From Candidatus Gastranaerophilales bacterium (GTDB lineage: Bacteria > Cyanobacteriota > Vampirovibrionia > Gastranaerophilales > Gastranaerophilaceae): a stretch of DNA of 64,000 nt. Below the pieces are notes generated by a model, which worked only from the letters and a program-made list of their open reading frames with translations, was not told where the DNA came from and ran no database searches. The position numbers and the translations under genes are program-made. Below, in pieces: positions 50,993 to 58,409 of this stretch. Numbering within the stretch: position 1 is the first letter of the stretch; the number at the start of each line of letters is the position of its first letter. The stretch spans positions 186,001-250,000 of the forward strand of contig CALVBS010000004.1 in NCBI GenBank assembly GCA_944325865.1. The letters are read 5' to 3'.

Positions 50993-52534
50993 TTAACTTT
51001 TAGACTTTTTTACTTTTAATATGTACAAAATCGGAATAATAATAATGCACATCAATGCGAGTACCGTAAACACATCAAAAAATGAGGCAAGCCTTGCCTG
51101 TGCCTGTAATTCTCTATAAAGCATCCCGTTAGCTTTTTTGGCTGCAAGCACATCCGGATAATGAATTAAAAATTTATTCTTCAACATCATTAACTTGTAT
51201 TGAAACATAGGATTATGCGGAGATAAGTTACCTACAAGATAAGTCTGGTGAACTTGGGAAACTCTTGCGATAAAAGTTGCAGATGCAGAAGTGGCAATAG
51301 CAGTTACAATATTTTTAAATAATGCATGTAAAGCTGCAGCATCAGCATTTTTACTCGCCGGAAGCGTCTGGAAAGACAATGCCGTAATCGGAACAAATGC
51401 GGTCGGAACCCCAACACATAAAAGAATATTAGGCAAAATTATACTTTCCATGGAAGAAGTAGTATTCATCTGTGTGAGCATCAGCATAGAAATTGCAATA
51501 ATTATCAAACCGATTGAAGCCAGTAACCTGCTGTCAATAAATCTTGAAATTTCACCAACAACTATTAAGCCTACAAGACAAATCACTGCTCTCGGAAACA
51601 TTGTCAAACCTGACATGGAAGGGCTGTATCCCAACAAACTTTGAACAAACATCGGAACAAGAAGTAACGTTGAATAAATCATCACATTTATAAACGAACT
51701 TGCAATAGTTCCAAAAAGAAAGTTTCTGTCCTTGAATACTCTTATATCAATAACAGGATACTTGTATTCAAGCTCCCAAACATAAAAAAGAACAAACGAA
51801 AATATACAAATACCCGCTAACCAGCAAATCCATGTTGTATCAAACCAGTTAAACTGCTGCCCTTTATCAAGAACTATCTGCATACAGGCCATTGCCACAA
51901 CTACAGAAACATAACCCACCATATCAAAGCGTTTATTATACTTCTGCTTTTCGGGTTTATCACTGGGAACAAACAATTTTACCAGTAAGAATGAAAGCAT
52001 ACATAACGGAATATTCATAATAAATATCCATTGCCATGAATAGTTATCCGTCAAATATCCACCCATAAAAGGGCCTGCTAGCGGAGAAAACATCGCAGCC
52101 ACTCCAAAAAGTCCCATTGCAACTCCGCGTTGTTCCTCCGGAAATACTTCCAAAAGGATTGCCTGACATAACGGGAGAATACATCCGCTGCCTATTCCCT
52201 GTATAATTCTTGCAGCAATCAGAGCTTGCAAATTCGGTGCTAACAGACACAGTAAACATCCAAGACAAAATATCCATATACTGTAATACATTAATAATTT
52301 TTTACCGATGGTTCTTACCAGATATCCCGTAACAGGCAGCATCAACCCGCCGGAAATAATATAACAAGTAATAACGGTATTAGTTTCATACTGTGTAGCA
52401 CCGTAAAAGCCTGCGATATGCGGCTGGCTTACATTGGTGGCCGAAGAAGCGGCCAGAGAAAGGAATGACGGCAGCAATACCGATAATGCAACTATATAAG
52501 GATTAACTTTTTTAGGGGTAACAACTTCTTCCAT
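50993..52534 (-). CDS. emrB: MFS multidrug efflux transporter, DHA2 family (EmrB-like)
   Basis: A proton-driven exporter in the inner membrane with about 14 membrane helices, as expected for the DHA2/QacA-EmrB group; length 513 is normal. Recognisable parts are the helix-1 start (ALSVLLPSFLSLAASSATNV), antiporter-type motif VTGYLVRTIGKKLLM (family motif A), and GIGSGCILPLCQAILLE (motif C-like). It starts 2 bp after the emrA-like stop and is translationally coupled. With the HlyD-type adaptor and the TolC-type channel it forms a tripartite pump across both membranes. Substrates unknown; hydrophobic toxins or bile salts would fit a gut organism (inference). Confidence 0.9.
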   Translation of the reverse strand: MEEVVTPKKVNPYIVALSVLLPSFLSLAASSATNVSQPHIAGFYGATQYETNTVITCYIISGGLMLPVTGYLVRTIGKKLLMYYSIWIFCLGCLLCLLAPNLQALIAARIIQGIGSGCILPLCQAILLEVFPEEQRGVAMGLFGVAAMFSPLAGPFMGGYLTDNYSWQWIFIMNIPLCMLSFLLVKLFVPSDKPEKQKYNKRFDMVGYVSVVVAMACMQIVLDKGQQFNWFDTTWICWLAGICIFSFVLFYVWELEYKYPVIDIRVFKDRNFLFGTIASSFINVMIYSTLLLVPMFVQSLLGYSPSMSGLTMFPRAVICLVGLIVVGEISRFIDSRLLASIGLIIIAISMLMLTQMNTTSSMESIILPNILLCVGVPTAFVPITALSFQTLPASKNADAAALHALFKNIVTAIATSASATFIARVSQVHQTYLVGNLSPHNPMFQYKLMMLKNKFLIHYPDVLAAKKANGMLYRELQAQARLASFFDVFTVLALMCIIIIPILYILKVKKSKS

Positions 52535-52536
52535 AA

Positions 52537-53676
52537 TTATTTTACTTTAACCTTTGGTACGACTGACATGCCGGGAACTATATTGTAATTGGAAATATCT
52601 TCCTTAAATACAATTTTTACCGGAACTCTCTGAACAATTTTTACGTAACTTCCCACAGCATTTTCAGGCGGGAAAAGACTTGACTTCGCACCGGTAGCAC
52701 GCTGAATACTCTGAACTTCACCCTTAAAACGCTTGTGAGGATATGTATCAATTTTTATAGAAACCGGCTGGCCCTCTTTCATATGAGTTAGCTGGATTTC
52801 TTTAAAATTTGCAACAACCCATACTTCATCAGGGACAATCTGCATTATAGGCTGACCAACCTGAAGGTAATTTCCCATCTCAACGCTTCTGGCAGAAACT
52901 TTGCCTGCCTGAGGAGCATAAACTTTTGTATATTGGAGGTTTAATTTAGCCTGCTCAACTTCCGCCTCAAGTTTTTTGATATTAGCTTCCATAGCTTCGG
53001 TTTTTGCTATATTTGAGGCAAGAGCATGTTTTGCAGCCTGAGAACGTTCTTCTGCGGATTTATTGTTGGCTTCTGAAACTTCATACTTTGTTTTACTATC
53101 TTCAAATGCCTGTTTTGAAACAATACCGCTTTTATACATTTTTGAATATCTGTCATAATCGCTTTTGGCAAATTCCATTTTCGATTTTGCAGACGTAATA
53201 TCTTCTACGGATTGATTAACATTAGCCTGATCCTTGTCAACTTCTTTTTCCGTAACATTTAATTCGGCCTTAGCCTCGGCTAGTTTTGCTTCAGCCTGAT
53301 GCAATTTAACCTCGTAATCCGTTGGATCAATTTCAATAAGCAATGTTCCGGCTTCAACTTCATCATTATCATCAACAAGAAGTTTTACGACCGGACCGGA
53401 AACTCTCGGGGCAACCGTTACTAATCTACCTTCCACAAACGCATCATCTGTTGACTGAAAAAATGTAGAATGAATCGCAGCAAAAAGACCTATCAAAACA
53501 AGAATTACAGCTGTAGTTACAGGCACAAAAACTCTTTTCTTTTTATATTCCGGTCTGTTTTTCTTTGCTTTTTCCTTCCGCTGTTTTATTCTGGCTTTTG
53601 CCTTAACTTCAATTTCTTCTTTGTTTAGGGGTTTAAAATCATCATCACCTTTATTAGGTTCTTTTTTCTCTTCCAT
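52537..53676 (-). CDS. emrA: HlyD-family membrane fusion protein (EmrA-like)
   Basis: The periplasmic adaptor linking the MFS pump to the outer-membrane channel. The 379-residue protein has a long basic N-terminal tail, one membrane helix (VFVPVTTAVILVLIGLFAAI, about 49-68), the barrel-sandwich half-motif VAPRVSGPVVKLLVDDNDEV, a long coiled-coil hairpin (about 125-250), and the second lipoyl half QYTKVYAPQAGKVSARSVEM. FPPENAVGSYVKIVQRVPV is typical of EmrA. AGGAG precedes the ATG. It lies between marR and emrB. Confidence 0.92.
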   Translation of the reverse strand: MEEKKEPNKGDDDFKPLNKEEIEVKAKARIKQRKEKAKKNRPEYKKKRVFVPVTTAVILVLIGLFAAIHSTFFQSTDDAFVEGRLVTVAPRVSGPVVKLLVDDNDEVEAGTLLIEIDPTDYEVKLHQAEAKLAEAKAELNVTEKEVDKDQANVNQSVEDITSAKSKMEFAKSDYDRYSKMYKSGIVSKQAFEDSKTKYEVSEANNKSAEERSQAAKHALASNIAKTEAMEANIKKLEAEVEQAKLNLQYTKVYAPQAGKVSARSVEMGNYLQVGQPIMQIVPDEVWVVANFKEIQLTHMKEGQPVSIKIDTYPHKRFKGEVQSIQRATGAKSSLFPPENAVGSYVKIVQRVPVKIVFKEDISNYNIVPGMSVVPKVKVK

Positions 53677-53700
53677 AAATTTTTATCTCCTGTATATTTA

Positions 53701-54180
53701 TTAAATCTGTATATTCAAATCTTTCTCCAAGTTTTCTTTGAATTTATTCAATACCCTTAAAGTAATTAACAGTTCATCTTCAGGAACACCTTTAACCGTT
53801 CTCTGCCATAACTTTAATGCTTCCGGAATAACTTTTGCATGAACCTGACGCCCCTTTTCTGTAATAAAAATTTTGTGAATTTTCCTTCCGTTGACATCAG
53901 GTTGTATTGTAACCAGTTCCATTTTTTCAAGAATTTTTATAATTCTTGTAATATTGGGTCTGTCTTTCAGGGTAATGGCACTAATTTGTCTCTGGTACAT
54001 ACCGTCATGGTCAATTAATGCCTGCAAAACGGTTAATTGTTCCGGAGTTACTTCAAATTTATTGGCAGTAAATCTCTGAACAGCTATAGCACGTGTCATC
54101 TTGCCGATACGCACTAATTTCATTCCGATTCTGCTTTTTAATAAATCTAATTGTTCCATGACTTTTCTTTGTGTTATCAT
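53701..54180 (-). CDS. MarR-family transcription regulator
   Basis: A winged-helix regulator, probably repressing the efflux operon and relieved by a ligand. The core (about 45-130) shows the family's LTVLQALIDHDGMYQRQISA, the recognition helix DRPNITRIIKILEKMELV and the wing PDVNGRKIHKIFITEKGR. Two starts are possible: 54180 (no ribosome site) or the ATG at 54159 (weak AGAAAAG). It is divergent from the TolC-like gene with only 20-41 bp between starts, so its operator must cover both promoters. It lies upstream of emrA in the same direction. Confidence 0.9.
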   Translation of the reverse strand: MITQRKVMEQLDLLKSRIGMKLVRIGKMTRAIAVQRFTANKFEVTPEQLTVLQALIDHDGMYQRQISAITLKDRPNITRIIKILEKMELVTIQPDVNGRKIHKIFITEKGRQVHAKVIPEALKLWQRTVKGVPEDELLITLRVLNKFKENLEKDLNIQI

Positions 54181-54200
54181 AATAACATAAGCAAGGAAAA

Positions 54201-55583
54201 ATGAACATGAAAATTTTAAAAATATTAATTACCCTAATTTTATTAACGTGCAGCTTTTGCCCTACTGACGCTAAAAACAAACCTGTTGCTGCAGACAAAA
54301 TAGAATACATGAATTTGTCATGGTGGAAGCAATTCGGAGACGAAAATCTTGATAATCATCTTTTATTCGCATATGAAAATAATAAAGATTTAAAAATTGC
54401 AACAGCCTCAACAAAACAGGCTCAGCAGGTTGTAAAAATGGCATTTGCCGATCAACTTCCGCAGTTATCAATAGATGCACATTTAGGAAGAGAATTTCCC
54501 TCGGCAACAACAAGATTTGGAGATGTCATAATTCCTGATTACACTCAAAGCAGGTTTCTTTTACCTTTAAACATGACATATGAACTTGATATTTGGGGAG
54601 AAAATTACCTCAAAACAAAAAGTGTTAAACAAAAACTGGAAATGATTAAACAGGATGAAAGAGCCTCATACATAATGATTACAACGGCTCTTGCTTCTAA
54701 TTATTACAATCTTATAAAAGCAGATAAACTTATTGAGAATCAAAAAGAATTAATCAAAATACAGGAAGAAATTGTTAAATTATACGAAAAAATGTTTGAC
54801 GGCGGTCTTTGTGCAATTTCAGATGTATTGAATCAAAAACAGTTTTTAACCGTTCTCAAAGAAGAATTAAACAACCTTAAAGAAACTCAGGACGTTCTGG
54901 AAAATCAGCTTAAAGTTATACTCGGCAACAGAGACCTTACTGATATAAAAAGAACTTCTTACGACAATATAAAATTAATAGAACTTCCTGCCGATATAAA
55001 ATCAGAAGCTATCCAGAACCGCCCTGACTTGATAAAAACCGAATTTTATATAAAACGAATAGGGATTGACGTAAAAGTTGCAAGAAGAGAATTTCTGCCG
55101 AAATTTATTATTTTTGGTCAGGTAGGATTTAATGCATACCAATTTTCACAGATGTTTGGATCGCATACATTTCTTGCCAATGCAGGTATCTTACCGTCGC
55201 TGGATTTGTTCACCGGCGGAAGAAAAATGGCCATATTGAGATATCAGAAGTATGAATATGAAAAAGCTCTTCAGATTTACGAAAAAACAATTCTAACATC
55301 ATTGCAGGAAGTAAATGATGCAATGATGAGTGCAAAAACAGCAAGAATGAATTTGCATGCAAGTGAAGAACGATATAATATTGAAAATAAAAAATATTCT
55401 CTTATTGAAGAGAAATTTGATATCGGTTCAGCTTCTAATTTAGAACTTCTTCAGGCAAAGGAGGCTCTTATTCTGTCGGAAAAGAATAACATTTCAAACA
55501 AAATTGATAATATAATTTCCGCAATAAATATATATAAGGCAGTTGGCGGAGTTGATTACATGCAGTTTGAAGAACTCTTATAA
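54201..55583 (+). CDS. TolC/OprM-family outer-membrane efflux channel
   Basis: The third part of the tripartite pump, a trimer spanning the outer membrane and periplasm. The 460-residue product has an N-terminal signal sequence (ILKILITLILLTCSFCP), then the typical LSWWKQFGDENLDNHL, and two copies of the OEP repeat with LIKADKLIENQKELIKIQEE and RFDLGSAS-type motifs (DIGSASNLELLQAKEALI near the end). A cysteine follows the hydrophobic core, as in lipidated OprM-type channels, but the lipobox is poor. AAGGA precedes the ATGs at 54201 and 54207. It is divergent from marR, sharing its control region. Confidence 0.9.
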   Translation: MNMKILKILITLILLTCSFCPTDAKNKPVAADKIEYMNLSWWKQFGDENLDNHLLFAYENNKDLKIATASTKQAQQVVKMAFADQLPQLSIDAHLGREFPSATTRFGDVIIPDYTQSRFLLPLNMTYELDIWGENYLKTKSVKQKLEMIKQDERASYIMITTALASNYYNLIKADKLIENQKELIKIQEEIVKLYEKMFDGGLCAISDVLNQKQFLTVLKEELNNLKETQDVLENQLKVILGNRDLTDIKRTSYDNIKLIELPADIKSEAIQNRPDLIKTEFYIKRIGIDVKVARREFLPKFIIFGQVGFNAYQFSQMFGSHTFLANAGILPSLDLFTGGRKMAILRYQKYEYEKALQIYEKTILTSLQEVNDAMMSAKTARMNLHASEERYNIENKKYSLIEEKFDIGSASNLELLQAKEALILSEKNNISNKIDNIISAINIYKAVGGVDYMQFEELL

Positions 55584-55666
55584 ATAGGAAATTTTTTCTT
55601 TAAAAATTCTGCCGCCACTATCCGGCATCTCCTTTAAGAAACTAGGAAAGAGTTCTAACTTTGACA

Positions 55667-55706
55667 ATAAAAACGCGGGGTGTTTTTTACTCACCTCGCA
55701 TTTTTT
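55667..55706. terminator. Terminator between the convergent TolC-like and 55711 genes
   Basis: GCGGGGTG and CACCTCGC (one mismatch), with A-run before and TTTTTT after; it can serve both strands. Confidence 0.75.
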
Positions 55707-55710
55707 AAAT

Positions 55711-56904
55711 CTACATTGCAAAACCGACCTGAATACCGAGTGAGCGTAAATACTCTATGGCTTCTTGTTCACTCTGACACTGAGTTACTGCCTCTTTTTC
55801 AGCATCAGTCAACGGACGGGATGTATTATCACACTTAGAAATTAAATCCTGCTTTATGTCATCCAATGATAACTGACCGGTTCCTGGTTGTTTGTTCAGC
55901 CATACTTGCGGAGGATTGTCTTTAGGGGCATCTGTTCTAACAGCATCTTCATCTCCGGTATAATCTCCTGGGGCAGTCTCATAAGCACCTTCATCTCCGG
56001 TATAATCTCCTGGGGCTATTTTGTACTCTGACGGCTTATTATCGTTTTTACCAACCTGAAGTCCAACACCATAGTTATCCTGATCGTTATACTGTACCAG
56101 TTCAGGACTTCCGTCTTCTGTCCATTGTAATGTGTATTGGTTATCTGTTGTTATTGGATTTCCGTTCATTGACACACATTTATAAACCGGCTGGCCTTTG
56201 TCATTCACACCGGCTTTTCTGTATAAATATTTATGATCGCTTCCTGATGAATTATCTGTTATTGTAAATACATCCGGATTTTTGTCCCAAAAATCATTCA
56301 GACCGCCAATTTTTCCTTGGATATTCTGTGTTTTGCCACTAGAATCACGGCATACCATTTCTTTCTGATTAAATTTAAAGAAATCACCTTCGGATATTTC
56401 ACCAGGTAACGCCGGAATATATTTTTCTCCGCTGTCTATAAGTTTTTTACGTAATTCTGCGTGTACCTCTTCTTCGGTTAATGCATCACTTAACTCTACC
56501 GGAGAATGTAAACCGCCTGCAGCTTTCGGAGAATTGGCAGCAGGTGTATTGTTAACGGCAACACGTTCTGTTGTCGGAGCAGGACTAGGCTTTTCTTCCT
56601 CAACAGGAGTCTCTTCAGCAGCCCCACGTTCTTCAACTGATGCTGGCTGCTCTCCTGCTGAACTTACCTCAGGGACTGGCTCATGAGCTACCTCAGATAC
56701 TTCATCCTGGGCATGCTCGACTGATAAACCCTTTATCGCAAATGTATTCCAGTCTGTTAGCTTCGGGGCCTGAAACCAGTTTGTAAATATCGGAATATTA
56801 CCGCCGAATAAACCGCTACCTTGTTGCGGCAGCCTTGATAAATATCCTTGTTGACCAGAAAATCTTAACAATGAGTCTCCTAAATTCGTTAAAAAATCTG
56901 TCAT
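55711..56904 (-). CDS. Unrecognised 397-aa acidic protein with Pro/Glu-rich linker and tandem repeat
   Basis: No known domain. The N-terminal 70 residues (FLTNLGDSLLRFSGQQGYLS) are not a signal peptide. Residues 80-150 are a Pro/Glu/Ala-rich linker. A folded, beta-rich part follows (about 160-290), including FTITDNSSGSDHKYLYRKAG. Residues about 296-325 hold two copies of APGDYTGDE; the DNA there is a 42-bp-scale tandem repeat. The C-terminus is a helical segment (LTDAEKEAVTQCQSEQEAIE). AAGGAT precedes the ATG. Monocistronic. Confidence 0.72.
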   Translation of the reverse strand: MTDFLTNLGDSLLRFSGQQGYLSRLPQQGSGLFGGNIPIFTNWFQAPKLTDWNTFAIKGLSVEHAQDEVSEVAHEPVPEVSSAGEQPASVEERGAAEETPVEEEKPSPAPTTERVAVNNTPAANSPKAAGGLHSPVELSDALTEEEVHAELRKKLIDSGEKYIPALPGEISEGDFFKFNQKEMVCRDSSGKTQNIQGKIGGLNDFWDKNPDVFTITDNSSGSDHKYLYRKAGVNDKGQPVYKCVSMNGNPITTDNQYTLQWTEDGSPELVQYNDQDNYGVGLQVGKNDNKPSEYKIAPGDYTGDEGAYETAPGDYTGDEDAVRTDAPKDNPPQVWLNKQPGTGQLSLDDIKQDLISKCDNTSRPLTDAEKEAVTQCQSEQEAIEYLRSLGIQVGFAM

Positions 56905-57113
56905 AATACAATCCTTTCATTGATTATTTACTTTATAATACTTATTTATATCTTATATATATACAAAAGCAATACATTGAAAAAGATTGCTATACTGCTA
57001 TCTATCCTATCCTATGAGGCATTATAACTGGATTACAGCCATTTGAGAACTTAATTTTACATTTCTTAATATTATTAAGATTCTTAATATTAATTCTTTA
57101 ATCGTCAAAATGA

Positions 57114-57150
57114 CACAAAAAATCAGAGGCACCCCGTTAAAGATGCCTCT
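57114..57150 (-). terminator. Terminator of the second S1 gene
   Basis: AGAGGCA (57125-57131) and TGCCTCT (57144-57150); on the minus strand the stem is followed by GATTTTTTG. It lies 31 bp after the stop codon at 57182. Nothing else is seen in 56905-57113. Confidence 0.75.
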
Positions 57151-57181
57151 TTTCATATGTTAGTGTTTATAACAATAACCA

Positions 57182-58249
57182 CTACTCTGCAGATATTTCT
57201 GTTGTATTCGGTTCTGTAACAGTAAGAGCAATACGTTTGTCAGTCGGATTAAACTTCAAAATGTATGTCATAATCTTATCTCCTACCTGCAGAATATTTC
57301 CGCTCTGGTTTTGAAGTTCAACAACTTCATTGTGAGGAAGTAATGCTTCAACTCCCGGAAATACTTCCACAAAAGCACCGAAATGTTTAATTCTTGTTAT
57401 AGTACCTTCGACTTTATCGCCTTCTTTAATTTGTTTTTCAGCCTCAACCCAAGGATCAGGTTCAAGATTTTTCAAGCTTAAAGATACACGCTGCTTATCG
57501 TGATCAACAGCAATAACTTCAACATCAATTTTGTCCCCGACTTTTAAGATATCAGTCGGATGGTCAATCCATCTCCATGAAAGTTGTGATAGAGGAAGAA
57601 GACCGTCGATACCGCCCAAATCAATAAAGGCACCAAAATCAGTAATTCTTACAACATCACCTTTAACAATCTGTCCCGGTTCTATTTGAGAGAATACATT
57701 TTTTCTTGCTTCAACGGCACTATCTTCATAAACTTTTTTATTAGAAAGAATAAAGTTATTCTGCTGGCTGTCGAGAGTAAGGATTTTCAATTCAATTTTT
57801 GAACCGACTTCAAGATCTGTTTCTTTGCTTCTTAACTGTGAAGAAGGAACAAAGCCGCGGACTCCGGAAATTTCTACTAAGACTCCGCCTTTAACAATAC
57901 CGGCAATCGTACCAAGAATTGTTTCATCGGCAGCTTTAGCCTTTTCAAGTTCTTTCCAGGCGTATGCAAAATCAACTTTCTTTTTGGAAAGAAGGAATTT
58001 GCCGTCTTCATCTTCTTCTCTTATGATAAGGAATTCGTATTCTTTACCTTTTTCAAACTTATCTTCAACTTTTTCATCCTTTTCTACAGCCTCACGTGAA
58101 GGAACCACTGCAATAGTTTTTGCACCGATATCAACCATCACACCTTGACTGTCATAACCGCATACTATACCTTTTACAAGGTCGCCTTTTTGAAACTTAT
58201 AGTCATACTGTTTCAACAATTCTTCAAAATCTAATTCACTTGATGTCAT
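57182..58249 (-). CDS. Second S1-domain protein (S1 paralogue, four S1 domains)
   Basis: The 355-residue product has the same four-domain layout as the 41609 protein: domains at about 20-92, 107-174, 190-263 and 278-349. Matching blocks are GDVVRITDFGAFIDLGGIDG, SLSLKNLEPDPWVEAEKQIK and GTITRIKHFGAFVEVFPGVE. Cyanobacteria also carry two short S1 proteins (Rps1A and Rps1B). It would bind RNA in the cytoplasm or on the 30S subunit. GGAG lies before the ATG. It is monocistronic, 160 bp after valS. Confidence 0.87.
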   Translation of the reverse strand: MTSSELDFEELLKQYDYKFQKGDLVKGIVCGYDSQGVMVDIGAKTIAVVPSREAVEKDEKVEDKFEKGKEYEFLIIREEDEDGKFLLSKKKVDFAYAWKELEKAKAADETILGTIAGIVKGGVLVEISGVRGFVPSSQLRSKETDLEVGSKIELKILTLDSQQNNFILSNKKVYEDSAVEARKNVFSQIEPGQIVKGDVVRITDFGAFIDLGGIDGLLPLSQLSWRWIDHPTDILKVGDKIDVEVIAVDHDKQRVSLSLKNLEPDPWVEAEKQIKEGDKVEGTITRIKHFGAFVEVFPGVEALLPHNEVVELQNQSGNILQVGDKIMTYILKFNPTDKRIALTVTEPNTTEISAE

Positions 58250-58358
58250 CTTTACTCCATTGTCTTCTACTTGTTTATTACATTTGCTACTATTTTAGCA
58301 GACGAAACGCAATATGTAAAGGGTTTTTAACCTTACTTAACATTTTTTTACAGCACAA

Positions 58359-58390
58359 AGCAGGCTTATTCATAAAACAAGCCTGTTTTT
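58359..58390. terminator. Terminator hairpin after valS
   Basis: CAGGCTT (58361-58367) and AAGCCTG (58379-58385). A TTTTT run follows only on the plus strand; on the minus strand, where valS ends, the T-run is weaker. Confidence 0.55.
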
Positions 58391-58409
58391 ATGTCATATT
58401 TTTATTAAA

